A stretch of 64,000 nt of DNA from Streptomyces sp. NBC_01485 (GCF_036227125.1 NZ_CP109435.1:1550001-1614000), one strand, 5' to 3'. Shown: positions 34,132 through 46,246, counted from the stretch's first letter. Numbers and translations: made by a program. The notes: generated by a model from the sequence alone, not told the origin.

Positions 34132-34791
34132 TCAGGCCCAGAGGGAGGCGCCCCAGCGGGTCAGGATCAGCATGGCGATGATGCCGACGTGGGTGGCCGG
34201 CAGGACCCAGGTGAACTCGCCGAAGAACCGCTTCAGCCAACTCGGGGCGGGCAGGAAGCCGTTGCGCACGTTGAACGAGGTGACGTACCAGAACATGGTG
34301 ATCGTCGCGACCCAGGCCAGCGAGCACCACAGGCACAGGGCGTTGATCTCGTACAGGGACTGGTACTGCAGCCAGGTGCAGAAGGCCACCCCGAACAGCG
34401 TGCCGAAGTTGAAGGTCAGCCAGTACCAGCGGGGGAAGCCGGCCCGGGTCAGCAGGCTCATGCCGACGCAGATGACGATGCCGTAGGCGACGAGGCCGAG
34501 CATCGGGTTGGGGAAGCCGAAGGCCGCTGCCTGCTTGCTCTCCATGACGCTGCCGCAGGAGATGATCGGGTTGATGCTGCAGCTCGGGGTGAACGTCTTG
34601 CCGTCCACCTTGCCTTCGAGGATCTTGAACTTGTCGATCGTGATGACCCACGCGGCGAGCAGACCGGCCGCGCCGGTGATCAGCAGCAGGATCGCGAACG
34701 CACGGCTGCCGCCCACCGTCCGGGCCTCGGTCGCGGCGACGCGCTCCGGCTCGGACTCCGTGGAGACGTCTTTGACTGTCGTCTTGCTCAT
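34132..34791 (-). CDS. Vitamin K epoxide reductase family protein
   Basis: A 219-residue membrane protein with five predicted helices, starting near residue 30 (AFAILLLITGAAGLLAAWVI). The redox CxxC is CLWC near 163-166; the loop pair is CSINPIISC near 74-82. Bacterial VKORs reoxidise DsbA-type thiol oxidases using quinone, supporting disulfide formation outside the membrane. ATG 34791 has GACGGA upstream. No DsbA-like gene is adjacent. Confidence 0.92.
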   Translation of the reverse strand: MSKTTVKDVSTESEPERVAATEARTVGGSRAFAILLLITGAAGLLAAWVITIDKFKILEGKVDGKTFTPSCSINPIISCGSVMESKQAAAFGFPNPMLGLVAYGIVICVGMSLLTRAGFPRWYWLTFNFGTLFGVAFCTWLQYQSLYEINALCLWCSLAWVATITMFWYVTSFNVRNGFLPAPSWLKRFFGEFTWVLPATHVGIIAMLILTRWGASLWA

Positions 34792-34904
34792 CACGCCGAT
34801 TCCGTCACTGGGGAGTTGGACCATCTTCGGGCAGGGGCCATTGTGCCGCACGGGACCGGGTGTCCACCGTTCGCTGGACATAAGCAAGTCCGTGCGACGT
34901 ATGG

Positions 34905-34939
34905 CGAAGGGCGCCGGAGACCCGCCCCGGCGCCCTTCG
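34905..34939 (-). terminator. Terminator after hisS
   Basis: Perfect 13-bp stem (CGAAGGGCGCCGG at 34905-34917 with its complement at 34927-34939) and a nine-base loop, eight bases past the hisS stop. Confidence 0.8.
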
Positions 34940-34946
34940 TGACGTG

Positions 34947-36209
34947 CTAACCGAGCCTCGACTCCAGCTCGGCCACGATCTCGTTCACACCGATCGACGT
35001 CTGCTCGCCGGTCGTCATGTCCTTGAGCTGGACGACGCCCTCGGCGAGGTCGCGTTCGCCGGCGACGACCGTGTAGCGGGCCCCGCTGCGGTTGGCGCTC
35101 TTCATGGCCCCCTTGAGCCCCTTGGCGCCGTAGGAGAAGTCGGCCGCGATGCCCACCTTGCGCAGCTCCGTCACCTTGGCGAAGAGCACCCGGCGGGCCT
35201 CCTCGCCGAGCGGGACCGCGAACACGGAGGTCGAGGCCGGCAGCTCCAGCCGCACGCCCTCCGCCTCCAGCGCCAGGACCGTACGGTCGACGCCCAGCGC
35301 CCAGCCCACCGACGGCAGCGCGGGGCCGCCGATCATCTCGGAGAGACCGTCGTAGCGGCCGCCGCCGCCCACCGCGGACTGGGAGCCCAGACCGTCGTGG
35401 ACGAACTCGAAGGTCGTCCGGGTGTAGTAGTCCAGGCCGCGGACCAGCTTCGGGTCGTCCTCGAAGACGACGCCCGCCGCCGTGATCAGCTCGCGGACCT
35501 CCTCGTGGTACGCCTTGCAGGCGTCGCAGAGGTAGTCGCGCAGCAGCGGGGCGTCGCCGAGCTGCTTCTGGACCGACTCCCGCTTGTCGTCCAGGACGCG
35601 CAGCGGGTTGATCTCCGCGCGGCGCAGGGTGTCCTCGTCGAGGTCCAGGCCCCGCAGGAAGGTCTGCAGCGCCTCCCGGTACACCGGACGGCACTCCGTG
35701 TCGCCCAGGCTGTTCAGCAGGATGCGGAAGTCGCGCAGGCCCAGCGAGCGGTACGCCTGGTCGGCCAGGATGATCAGCTCGGCGTCCAGCGCCGGGTCCT
35801 CCGCGCCGATCGCCTCGGCGCCGACCTGGGAGAAGTGGCGGTAGCGGCCCTTCTGGGGGCGCTCGTAGCGGTAGTACGAGCCCGAGTACCAGAGCTTGAC
35901 CGGCAGGTTGCCCAGCTTGTGCAGGTTGGCCTCGAGGGCGGCGCGCAGGACGGAAGCGGTCCCCTCGGGGCGCAGGGCGAGCCGGTCGCCGCCCTTGGTC
36001 TCGAAGGCGTACATCTCCTTCGTCACGATGTCGGTCGACTCGCCGACACCGCGCGCGAAGAGCTCCACGTTCTCGAAGCCGGGCGTCTCGACGTAGCCGT
36101 AGCCGGAGTTGCGCAGGGGCGCGGCGATGGCCTCGCGGACGGCGAGGTACGCGGCGCTGTCCGGCGGAATCAGGTCGTACGTGCCCTTGGGGGCCTGGAA
36201 GGTACTCAC
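34947..36209 (-). CDS. hisS: Histidyl-tRNA synthetase
   Basis: A 420-residue class II synthetase. Motif 2 ([16 protein letters not shown]), the histidine-binding [11 protein letters not shown] and motif 3 ([13 protein letters not shown]) are present, plus the C-terminal anticodon domain from about 325. GTG 36209 is the start, 12 bases after the stop of the upstream hydrolase gene, so the two are probably one unit. Confidence 0.98.
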   Translation of the reverse strand: MSTFQAPKGTYDLIPPDSAAYLAVREAIAAPLRNSGYGYVETPGFENVELFARGVGESTDIVTKEMYAFETKGGDRLALRPEGTASVLRAALEANLHKLGNLPVKLWYSGSYYRYERPQKGRYRHFSQVGAEAIGAEDPALDAELIILADQAYRSLGLRDFRILLNSLGDTECRPVYREALQTFLRGLDLDEDTLRRAEINPLRVLDDKRESVQKQLGDAPLLRDYLCDACKAYHEEVRELITAAGVVFEDDPKLVRGLDYYTRTTFEFVHDGLGSQSAVGGGGRYDGLSEMIGGPALPSVGWALGVDRTVLALEAEGVRLELPASTSVFAVPLGEEARRVLFAKVTELRKVGIAADFSYGAKGLKGAMKSANRSGARYTVVAGERDLAEGVVQLKDMTTGEQTSIGVNEIVAELESRLG

Positions 36210-36221
36210 GGAGGTCTCTCG

Positions 36222-36938
36222 TCACATTCCTCGTCGGGGAGGGGTGTTCGATCCCGCTCCCTGGCCGCCGGGCGCCACCTGCCGCAGATACGGGTTGGTG
36301 GCGCGCTCCTGGCCGATGGTCGTCTGGGGGCCGTGGCCGGACAGGACCACGGTCGAGTCCTCGAGGGGCAGGCACACGCGGGCCAGCGAGTCGAGCATCT
36401 CGGCCATGTCACCGCCGGGCAGGTCGGTGCGTCCGATGGAGCCGGCGAACAGCAGATCCCCGGAGAAGAAGACCGACGGGACGTCGGTCTTCTCGGGCAT
36501 CCGGAAGGTCACCGACCCCTTCGTATGGCCCGGCGCGTGCGCGACGGAGAACTCCAGACCCGCCAGATCCAGCCGCACTCCGTCGGTCAGCTCCCGGACG
36601 TCGTCCGGCTCCCCCACGGTCAGCTCGCCCATCAGCGGCATCCCGATGGACCGGCCGAGCGCCTTCTCGGGGTCGCTCATCATGAAGCGGTCCTCGGGGT
36701 GGATCCAGGCCGGCACGTCGTGCGCGCCGCACACCGGGACGACCGAGGCCACATGGTCGATGTGGCCGTGGGTGAGGACGACGGCGACGGGCTTGAGCCG
36801 ATGTTTCTTCAGCGCTTCCTCGACTCCTGGGGCCGCCTGATGGCCCGGGTCGATGATCACGCACTCCTCACCGGCGGCGGGGGCGACGAGATAACAGTTC
36901 GTCCCCCAGGCCCCGGCGGGGAACCCGGCAATGAGCAC
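36222..36938 (-). CDS. Metallo-beta-lactamase-fold hydrolase (glyoxalase II-like)
   Basis: A 238-residue metal hydrolase. The THGHIDH motif near 56-62, the later APGHTKGS, FSGDLLF and the C-terminal SGHGPQT supply the usual binuclear metal ligands. It is close to bacterial hydroxyacylglutathione hydrolase-like proteins, but Streptomyces lacks glutathione, so the substrate may be another thioester such as a mycothiol adduct (inference). GTG 36938 has GAAGGA upstream. Confidence 0.9.
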   Translation of the reverse strand: MLIAGFPAGAWGTNCYLVAPAAGEECVIIDPGHQAAPGVEEALKKHRLKPVAVVLTHGHIDHVASVVPVCGAHDVPAWIHPEDRFMMSDPEKALGRSIGMPLMGELTVGEPDDVRELTDGVRLDLAGLEFSVAHAPGHTKGSVTFRMPEKTDVPSVFFSGDLLFAGSIGRTDLPGGDMAEMLDSLARVCLPLEDSTVVLSGHGPQTTIGQERATNPYLRQVAPGGQGAGSNTPPRRGM

Positions 36939-37115
36939 GATCGTCCTTCGTTTGTGTCGATACGCGTGGGCTTCTGGCGGCTGCGCCAGTGGTCAGAGCC
37001 TACCGGCGCTGCCGTTTCCTCAGCGAACCCATATACGGTACGGGGCACACGCAGGCGGTCGGCTCACAAGACGCACGCGTCCCAGTCGACGTACGAGACG
37101 CACGAGGAGAAACCG

Positions 37116-37946
37116 GTGGTCACCCAGGAACAGCGGAAGCGTCAGCTCGCTCGGGAGAAGTTCTTGCGGCAGCAGCAGCGACGCACCTCCGCACGACGCA
37201 AGGCGCGGGTGCGCAACTCGGTGATCGCGTCGGTGCTCGGCGTGATCATCATCGGCAGTCTGGCGCTGTACACGACCGGCGTCCTGAAGGACGACGACAA
37301 GGCGAACGCGAGCGCGGAGACCAGTGCCTCTCCCTCCGCGGCGCCCAGCGCGGTGAAGGACCCGTGCGAGAAGGCGGCCGCGGGCTCGATCAAGAAGTTG
37401 ACCTGGAAGAAGGAGCCGGCGGTCACGATCGACACGTCGGCGAAGTACACGATGAAGCTCGCGACGACGTGCGGTGACATCGACATAGCGCTGAAGGCCA
37501 AGGCCGCGCCGCACACGGTGAACTCGTTCGACTTCCTGGCCGGCAAGGGGTACTTCGACCACACCAAGTGCCACCGGCTCACCACCAACGGCATCTACGT
37601 GCTGCAGTGCGGCGACCCGACGGGCTCCGGCAGCGGCGGCCCCGGCTACACCATCCCGGACGAGAACCTGAAGGACGCCACCCTCAAGAGCAACGTCTAC
37701 CCGGCGGGCACGATCGCGATGGCCAACACCGGTCAGGCGCACACCGGCGGCAGCCAGTTCTTCCTCGTCTACCAGGACAGTCAGCTGCCGCCCAGCTACA
37801 CGCCGTTCGGTACGGTGTCGGCCGACGGCATGAAGGTTCTGAAGAAGATCGCCGCCGCGGGGTCACAGCCCGCCGACCCGACGACACAGAACACCGCCCC
37901 GAACGCGACGGTCGTGATCAACAAGGCGACGGTCACGAAATCCTGA
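37116..37946 (+). CDS. Membrane-anchored cyclophilin-type peptidyl-prolyl isomerase
   Basis: A 276-residue protein with a basic cytoplasmic start (QEQRKRQLAREKFLRQQQRR), one membrane helix at about 34-57, a Ser/Ala-rich linker and a cyclophilin domain from about 110 facing outside. Catalytic-site motifs such as FDFLAGKGYFDHTKCHRL and GSQFFLVYQD are present. Several Cys residues may pair outside the membrane. GTG 37116 has GAGGAG at 37104-37109. It is divergent from the hydrolase gene at 36938. Confidence 0.92.
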   Translation: MVTQEQRKRQLAREKFLRQQQRRTSARRKARVRNSVIASVLGVIIIGSLALYTTGVLKDDDKANASAETSASPSAAPSAVKDPCEKAAAGSIKKLTWKKEPAVTIDTSAKYTMKLATTCGDIDIALKAKAAPHTVNSFDFLAGKGYFDHTKCHRLTTNGIYVLQCGDPTGSGSGGPGYTIPDENLKDATLKSNVYPAGTIAMANTGQAHTGGSQFFLVYQDSQLPPSYTPFGTVSADGMKVLKKIAAAGSQPADPTTQNTAPNATVVINKATVTKS

Positions 37947-37977
37947 CGACAACCCGACGACAATCCGACGACTAAGG
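37945..37977 (+). repeat. Three tandem 11-bp repeats at the cyclophilin stop
   Basis: Units GACGACAACCC, GACGACAATCC and GACGACTAAGG run from the stop codon onward. They carry no obvious signal and lead straight into the terminator hairpin. Confidence 0.7.
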
Positions 37978-37992
37978 CGCGGTCAACCGCGC
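37977..37992 (+). terminator. Short terminator after the cyclophilin gene
   Basis: GCGCGG-TCAA-CCGCGC followed by AATTT. A second hairpin (AGGCGACC-CGCC-GGTCGCCT, 38018-38037) follows and may strengthen it. Confidence 0.55.
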
Positions 37993-38063
37993 AATTTCGG
38001 TCGCGCTGGATGCGGACAGGCGACCCGCCGGTCGCCTATGTTGGCCGTGACGAAACTGTGGAG

Positions 38064-38098
38064 GATGCCCAGGGGCACTGAAGCCCCTCGGAGGCATC
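38064..38098 (+). other. Two-tier hairpin before the DUF349 gene
   Basis: GATGCC/GGCATC encloses AGGGGC-N6-GCCCCT, ending 16 bases before the GTG start and next to its GGAGGAGG site. It could be a leader element controlling translation. No promoter is clear upstream. Confidence 0.45.
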
Positions 38099-38114
38099 AT
38101 GTGGAGGAGGCGCT

Positions 38115-39344
38115 GTGAGCAGCGACCCGTGGGGCCGCGTCGACGAGACGGGGACCGTGTACGTGCGTACCGCCGACGGCGAGCAGGTGGTCGGTTCCTG
38201 GCAGGCAGGCTCCCCTGAGGAAGCACTGGCCTACTTCGAGCGCAAGTACGAGGGCCTGGTTGTCGAGATCGGCCTCCTCGAGAAGCGAGTGCAGACCACC
38301 GATCTGTCGTCGAAGGACGCCCAGGTCGCCATCGACCACATCCGCGACCAGGTGGACGCGCATCACGCGGTCGGCGATCTTCAGGCCCTGCGGGACCGGC
38401 TGGACAAGCTCGTGGCGACCGTCGAGTCGCGGCGCGAGGAGCGCAAGCAGCAGCGCGCCAAGCAGTCCGACGAGGCCCGCAAGGCCAAGGAGGACCTGGT
38501 CGTCGAGGCGGAGCAGTTGGCCGAGTCCGACCAGTGGCGGGCCGCCGGTGAGCGGCTGCGCTCCCTGGTGGACATCTGGAAGGGTCTGCCGCGCCTGGAC
38601 CGCAAGTCGGACGACGAGCTGTGGCACCGTTTCTCGCACGCGCGCTCGGCGTTCTCCAAGCGGCGCAAGGCGCACTTCGCGCAGTTGGACGCGCAGCGCG
38701 AGGACGCCCGTCGGGTCAAGGAGCGGCTGGTCTCCGAGGCCGAGGCGCTGTCCGGTTCGGCGGACTGGGGTCCGACGGCCGCGCGCTACCGCGAGCTGAT
38801 GGCGGACTGGAAGGCGGCGGGCCGCGCCCAGCGCGAGCACGAGGACGACCTGTGGAACCGCTTCCGCGGCGCCCAGGACGTCTTCTTCGCCGCCCGCAGC
38901 TCGGTGTTCGCCGAGCGGGACGCGGAGCAGACGGAGAACCTGAAGCTCAAGGAGGAGCTGGCCGAGGAGGCCGAGAAGCTCCTCCCGATCGGTGACCTGA
39001 AGGCGGCGCGTGCCGCCTTCCGCTCGATCAACGAGCGCTGGGAGGCCATCGGTCACGTCCCCCGTGACGCACGGCCGAAGGTCGAGGGCCGGATGCACAC
39101 CGTGGAGCGGGCGATGCAGGAGTCCGAGGAGACCGAGTGGCGCCGGACGAACCCGGAGGCACGCGCGCGTGCCGAGGGTCTCACCGGCCAGCTCCAGGCC
39201 GCCGTGGACAAGCTGCGGTCCCAGATCGACCAGGCCCGCACCCAGGGCAACTCCGCGAAGGCCGACAAGCTGGAGCGCGAGCTGGAGGGCCGCCAGGCCC
39301 TGCTGGACCAGGCCCTGAAGGGCCTGCACGAGTTCGGCGGCTGA
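38115..39344 (+). CDS. DUF349 coiled-coil protein
   Basis: A 409-residue cytosolic protein consisting mainly of repeated three-helix DUF349 units (for example DDELWHRFSHARSAFSKRR, then DDLWNRFRGAQDVFFAARS), highly charged and predicted coiled coil. The biochemical role of the family is not settled. GTG 38115 has GGAGGAGG just upstream. It is convergent with relA, sharing one strong terminator. Confidence 0.9.
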   Translation: MSSDPWGRVDETGTVYVRTADGEQVVGSWQAGSPEEALAYFERKYEGLVVEIGLLEKRVQTTDLSSKDAQVAIDHIRDQVDAHHAVGDLQALRDRLDKLVATVESRREERKQQRAKQSDEARKAKEDLVVEAEQLAESDQWRAAGERLRSLVDIWKGLPRLDRKSDDELWHRFSHARSAFSKRRKAHFAQLDAQREDARRVKERLVSEAEALSGSADWGPTAARYRELMADWKAAGRAQREHEDDLWNRFRGAQDVFFAARSSVFAERDAEQTENLKLKEELAEEAEKLLPIGDLKAARAAFRSINERWEAIGHVPRDARPKVEGRMHTVERAMQESEETEWRRTNPEARARAEGLTGQLQAAVDKLRSQIDQARTQGNSAKADKLERELEGRQALLDQALKGLHEFGG

Positions 39345-39365
39345 CAGACGCGGCCAACAACACAG

Positions 39366-39414
39366 GGCATGAGGGAGGCCCCCGTACATCACGTACGGGG
39401 GCCTCCCTCATGCC
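39366..39414. terminator. Bidirectional terminator between DUF349 gene and relA
   Basis: Perfect 22-bp stem with a five-base loop (39388-39392), lying exactly between two convergent stop codons and ending three bases before the relA stop. Confidence 0.9.
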
Positions 39415-39417
39415 GCC

Positions 39418-41934
<2,517 letters not shown>

Positions 41935-42055
41935 GAGGACTCCTCGTGCGCGATCCGGGTCCCCGGTCAGGCTCCGGAGCACCCATCGTAGCGATCCCGG
42001 GCTCCGGCATCGCCTTCAGGCCGCTGTGAGGGCCGTCCACCGGGGAAAACACAAG

Positions 42056-42086
42056 GGGCGGGCGCCGGATTCCTCCGGGCCCGCCC
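42056..42086 (-). terminator. Terminator after apt
   Basis: Stem of 13 pairs with one bulged G and a TTCC loop, 40 bases past the apt stop. The minus strand then has a T-rich stretch (TTGTGTTTTCC). Confidence 0.7.
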
Positions 42087-42126
42087 GCTTGGCGTACGGC
42101 GTTCGAGAGATCGTGTTCAGACCGCC

Positions 42127-42675
42127 TCAGATGGTGAGGAGGGCCTCCAGGGGCGCCCCGCCGAGGGCCGCCTCCAGTCGTGGCCTGCCGTCGAGGAAGC
42201 CCAGCTCCATCAGGACGGCGACGCCCGCGACCTCGGCGCCCGCGCGGTGGATGAGCTGGATCGACGCCTCGGCGGTGCCGCCGGTGGCGAGCACGTCGTC
42301 GACGATGAGGATCCGGTCGTCGGCGGTCAGGTCCTCGGCGTGCACCTCGATCTCGGCCGAGCCGTACTCCAGGTCGTAGGCCTGGGCGAGGGTGGCTCCG
42401 GGGAGCTTGCCCGCCTTGCGTACGGGGATGAAGCCGAGGCCGGCGCGGACGGCGACCGGGGCGCCGAGGATGAAGCCCCGGGCCTCCAGGCCGACGATCT
42501 TGGTGGCACCGGTGCGCTCGGCGATCTCCGCGAACGCGTCGGTGAGCGCGGAGAACGCCACCGGGTCCGCCAGGAGCGGGGTGATGTCCTTGAACATCAC
42601 CCCCGGCTCCGGGTGGTCCGCCACGTCACGGATGCGGCCGAGGAGCAGCGTCGTGACGTCGGTGAGTTCCGTCAT
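42127..42675 (-). CDS. apt: Adenine phosphoribosyltransferase
   Basis: A 182-residue salvage enzyme that makes AMP from adenine and PRPP. The PRPP loop is ILIVDDVLATGGTAEAS near 120-136, and FKDITPLL near 28-35 is the family signature. It overlaps the secF stop as ATGA, giving the conserved secD-secF-apt-relA order. Confidence 0.97.
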   Translation of the reverse strand: MTELTDVTTLLLGRIRDVADHPEPGVMFKDITPLLADPVAFSALTDAFAEIAERTGATKIVGLEARGFILGAPVAVRAGLGFIPVRKAGKLPGATLAQAYDLEYGSAEIEVHAEDLTADDRILIVDDVLATGGTAEASIQLIHRAGAEVAGVAVLMELGFLDGRPRLEAALGGAPLEALLTI

Positions 42676-43787
42676 CGGCGCTTCCCCGACGGCCGGCCGC
42701 GGCCCCGGCCCCGGGCCGCGGGCTGGGTGCGCGGGCCGACGACCGCGTGTGCGGCGTCCTCCGGCTCGTCGTCGTAGCCGTCGTCGCCGCGGGTCTCGGT
42801 GCCCTCCTCCTCGGCGCTCGCCTGGGCGGCGCGCTTGGCGAGGACGCGCTTCTTCAGCGCCTTCATCTGCGGCTCGCGCTCCTTGAGGTCGGCGACGAGC
42901 GGCGTGGCGATGAAGATCGACGAGTAGGCGCCGGCCGCGAGGCCGACGAACAGCGACAGCGAGATGTCGTTGAGCGTGCCCGCGCCGAGGAAGCCGCCGC
43001 CGATGAACAGCAGGCCGGCCACCGGCAGCAGGGCGACCACCGTGGTGTTGATGGAGCGGACCAGGGTGCCGTTGATCGAGCGGTTGGCGACCTCGCTGTA
43101 GGTGAAGCGGGTCTGCTTCGTGAGGTCCTTCGTCTGCTCCTTGAGGGAGTCGAAGACGACGACCGTGTCGTACAGCGAGTAACCGAGGATCGTCAGCAGA
43201 CCGATCACCGTGCCCGGCGTGACCTCGAAGCCCACCAGGGCGTAGATGCCGACCGTGATGGTGATGTCGTGGATCAGGGCGATGAGCGCGGCGACGGCCA
43301 TGCGCAGCTCGAAGGCGATCGCCAGATAGATCACGACCAGGACCATGAAGATCGCCAGGCCCTGCCAGGCCTTGTTGGCGACCTGGTCGCCCCAGCTGGG
43401 ACCCACCAGCTCGGCGGTGATCGACTCCGGGTCGGCCTTGAGGTCCTTGGCGAGGTCGTCCTTGATCTGGTTGGACTGCTTGATGTCCATACCGGCGATC
43501 TGGATGCGCAGCGAGCCGTTGCCGAGCTTCTGCACGACCGCGTCATGGCCTGACGCGTCCTTGGCGTACTCCTCGGCCTGGGAGACGGAGACGCTCGTCT
43601 TCTCCGTGGTGAAGACGGCGCCGCCCTGGAAGTCGATGCCCATGTTCAGGCCGCGCACCGCCAGGCCGACGATCGCCGTGATGGTGATCAGGATCGAGAT
43701 GCTGTACCAGAGCTTGCGGTGGCCGATGAAGTCGTAGCTGATCTCGCCACGGTGCAGTCGGGCGCCGAGGTTACCGAGTTTCGACAT
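42672..43787 (-). CDS. secF: Protein translocase subunit SecF
   Basis: A 371-residue inner-membrane protein with six helices that works with SecD to pull preproteins through SecYEG using the proton gradient. The opening KLWYSISILITITAIVGLAVRGLNMGIDFQGG is typical, and the VIYLAIAFELRMAVAALIALIHD and later helix pairs are clear. The C-terminal tail is acidic then basic. It starts three bases after the secD stop. Confidence 0.97.
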   Translation of the reverse strand: MSKLGNLGARLHRGEISYDFIGHRKLWYSISILITITAIVGLAVRGLNMGIDFQGGAVFTTEKTSVSVSQAEEYAKDASGHDAVVQKLGNGSLRIQIAGMDIKQSNQIKDDLAKDLKADPESITAELVGPSWGDQVANKAWQGLAIFMVLVVIYLAIAFELRMAVAALIALIHDITITVGIYALVGFEVTPGTVIGLLTILGYSLYDTVVVFDSLKEQTKDLTKQTRFTYSEVANRSINGTLVRSINTTVVALLPVAGLLFIGGGFLGAGTLNDISLSLFVGLAAGAYSSIFIATPLVADLKEREPQMKALKKRVLAKRAAQASAEEEGTETRGDDGYDDEPEDAAHAVVGPRTQPAARGRGRGRPSGKRR

Positions 43788-43790
43788 CGC

Positions 43791-45593
43791 TCACGCCTCC
43801 TTCGTCTCGACAGGGCCGGCGGCGGGACCGGCGGGACGGCGGGTGCGGCGGATCGGCGGCTGCGCGCCCAGGCTCTTCGGGTCGAGCCCGGACCACTTGT
43901 GGCCGTCCGCGAAGAACTTGCGCCGGGCGATGAGCGTCATCAGCGGCTTGGTGAAGAAGAAGACCACGACCACGTCGAGGACGGTGGTCAGGCCCAGCGT
44001 GAACGCGAAGCCCTGGACCTTGCCGACCGTGACGATGAACAGCACGGCGGCGGCGAGGAACGACACGAAGTCGGAGACCAGGATGGTGCGCCGGGCGCGC
44101 GGCCAGGCCCGCTCCACGGCGGGGCGCAGGGTGCGGCCCTCGCGGATCTCGTCCCGGACCCGTTCGAAGTACACGATGAACGAGTCCGCCGTGATGCCGA
44201 TGGCGACGATGGCGCCACAGACGGCGGGCAGGTTCAGCGCGAAGCCGATGGCCGGGCCGAGCAGCGCCATGAGTACGTACGTGAGGGCCGCGGAGACCAG
44301 CAGCGAGGCGAGCGCGATGAGCGCGAGACCCCGGTAGTAGGCCACCAGGTAGATGACGACCAGGACGAGGCCGATGGCGCCGGCGAGCAGACCGGCGTGC
44401 AGCTGGTCACCGCCGAGCGCCGCGGTCACCGTGGTCACGCTCTGCTCCTTGAAGGAGAGCGGGAGCGCACCGTAGGACAGCATGTTGGCGAGGCTCTGGG
44501 CCTCCTCCTGCGTGAAGCTGCCGGAGATCTGGGCCTGGCCGCCGGTGATGGAGTTCTGCACGAACGGGCTGGAGACCACGTTGCCGTCGAGGACGATGCC
44601 GAACTCGTTCTGCGGCTGCTGGTTCTGCGCGAGCTGGGCCGTGATGGCGGCGAACTTCGCGGCGCCCTTCTTGGTGAACTCCATGGTGACCTGCCAGCCG
44701 GAGGCACCCTGTGTGTCGAAGACCGCCGAGGCCTTGTCGACCTCGGTGCCGTCGACGGCGGCCGGGCCGAGCAGGTACTTGTACCAGACCTTGTCGATCT
44801 CACCGCAGGCCACGGTCGCGTTCCCGGGCTGGACGCCCTCGCCCGCCGTGGTGCGCACCGACTCCTTGGAGCAGTCCAGAGCCGCGTACTTGGCCTGGAG
44901 CGCGGCGTCCTCCGGCGTGACGGCGCCGCCGCTCGCGGCGGCCGACGGGCTGGCGGAGGTGCCCGCCTTGGCGCTCGCCTTCGTGCTCGCCGAGGCCGAC
45001 GGGGTGGAGTCGGCCTTCAGCGCGTCGGTGACGGCGCGGCCCTGCGAGGTGGCGCTGGCCGACGGGGACGACGAGGTCGCCTTCTCACCGGTGGACCCGG
45101 ACGCGCTCGGCGAAGCACTCGTCGACGCGCTCGGCGAGGCGGTGGACGCGCCGCTCGTGGACGCGCTCGGCGAGGGGACGGCGGCGGAGCCGGTGGCCTC
45201 CTGGGCCAGGACCGGACGGAAGTACAGCTTGGCGGTGGTGCCGACCTGCTCCCGGGCCTTCTCGGAGTTGGTGCCCTTGGGGATGTTCACGATGATGTTG
45301 TCGCTGCCCTGGGTCTGCACCTCCGCCTCGGAGACGCCCAGCCCGTTGACACGGCGGTTCATGATCTCGACCGCTGTGTCCATGTTGGCCTTGTTGATCG
45401 CGGATCCCTGGTCCGACTTCGCCTTCAGCGTGATGCTGGTACCGCCGGCAAGGTCGATGCCGAGACGCGGAGTGGTGTGACCGGAGACGAACATGCCTCC
45501 GGTGAGCGCCACGATGGCGATCAGGATCAGGGCCAACGAGCGCCCTGGCTTGCTCTGGGCGCTCGCGCTCCGGCCCTTCTTAGGTGCTGCCAC
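43791..45593 (-). CDS. secD: Protein translocase subunit SecD with a Ser/Ala-rich insert
   Basis: A 600-residue partner of SecF. N-terminal helix about 19-36, the DLAGGTSITL motif near 47-56, and five C-terminal helices. Between residues about 134 and 225 the first periplasmic domain is interrupted by a low-complexity Ser/Ala/Thr/Pro stretch with repeated SPSAS units, absent from E. coli SecD and likely disordered outside the membrane. GTG 45593. Confidence 0.96.
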   Translation of the reverse strand: MAAPKKGRSASAQSKPGRSLALILIAIVALTGGMFVSGHTTPRLGIDLAGGTSITLKAKSDQGSAINKANMDTAVEIMNRRVNGLGVSEAEVQTQGSDNIIVNIPKGTNSEKAREQVGTTAKLYFRPVLAQEATGSAAVPSPSASTSGASTASPSASTSASPSASGSTGEKATSSSPSASATSQGRAVTDALKADSTPSASASTKASAKAGTSASPSAAASGGAVTPEDAALQAKYAALDCSKESVRTTAGEGVQPGNATVACGEIDKVWYKYLLGPAAVDGTEVDKASAVFDTQGASGWQVTMEFTKKGAAKFAAITAQLAQNQQPQNEFGIVLDGNVVSSPFVQNSITGGQAQISGSFTQEEAQSLANMLSYGALPLSFKEQSVTTVTAALGGDQLHAGLLAGAIGLVLVVIYLVAYYRGLALIALASLLVSAALTYVLMALLGPAIGFALNLPAVCGAIVAIGITADSFIVYFERVRDEIREGRTLRPAVERAWPRARRTILVSDFVSFLAAAVLFIVTVGKVQGFAFTLGLTTVLDVVVVFFFTKPLMTLIARRKFFADGHKWSGLDPKSLGAQPPIRRTRRPAGPAAGPVETKEA

Positions 45594-45727
45594 CTTCTCG
45601 TACTCCCTCTCGGGCCGCCTTGCGCCGGGTCAGCGCGGCAGCGGCCATGACATGGTGTCGGGATCCCCTGGCGAGATGCGCGCGCCCCGGCATGCACGGG
45701 TGTGACCCGTGTTCGCCGGGGACGTGA

Positions 45728-46246
45728 CTACTTCTTCGCGTCGGAGTCGCCGTCGGTCTTCTTCGGCTCTTCGTCGGCCTCGGCCTGGTCGGCCTGCTCG
45801 GCCTCGTCGGCCTTCTCCTGGACCTCGTCAGGCCCGTCCTTCTTACCGAGGTCGACGGCCTTGTCGCCGGGGGCGGCGGCAGCTTCGTCGGCGGACTCGT
45901 CGGTCTCGGTGAGGGAGGAGGCGTCGTCGGGGACGACGTCGGAGTCGGACTTCAGGTCGTGCTCGATGCCGTGGACGATGCGGTTGTACTCGTCGTCGGT
46001 CAGGACGGCGCCGATCGCGTTCTTCGCGAAGAGCAGTTCCACGCCCGGTCCCGCGTCGAGGAGAAGCGTGTCGTCGCTGACCTCCTTGACCGTCGCGTAC
46101 ATGCCCCCGATGGTGCGGACACCGCTGCCGGGCTGCAGTTGGTTACGCATGTCGGCCGCTTGCTGCTGCTTCTTCTTGGCCGATCGGGTCATCAGGAACA
46201 TGGCCCCGATGAGCACGATGAACGGGAGGAGGGTCAAAGGACTCAC
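45728..46246 (-). CDS. yajC: Preprotein translocase subunit YajC
   Basis: A 172-residue protein with one N-terminal membrane helix (PLTLLPFIVLIGAMFLM) and the YajC core (GSGVRTIGGMYATVKEVSDDTLLLDAGPG). The last 70 residues are a highly acidic low-complexity tail. YajC associates with SecDF. GTG 46246. It lies upstream of secD with a 134-base gap. Confidence 0.95.
   Translation of the reverse strand: MSPLTLLPFIVLIGAMFLMTRSAKKKQQQAADMRNQLQPGSGVRTIGGMYATVKEVSDDTLLLDAGPGVELLFAKNAIGAVLTDDEYNRIVHGIEHDLKSDSDVVPDDASSLTETDESADEAAAAPGDKAVDLGKKDGPDEVQEKADEAEQADQAEADEEPKKTDGDSDAKK

Noticed and set aside
36939..37115. Promoter for the cyclophilin gene around TATACG near 37032
   Set aside because: A -10-like TATACG exists, but no -35 fits at 16-19 bases, so it was not listed as a feature.
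34944..37946. A 1000-residue plus-strand protein ending in the cyclophilin
   Set aside because: The first two-thirds are antisense to hisS and the hydrolase gene. The GTG at 37116 with GAGGAG gives a normal membrane cyclophilin.
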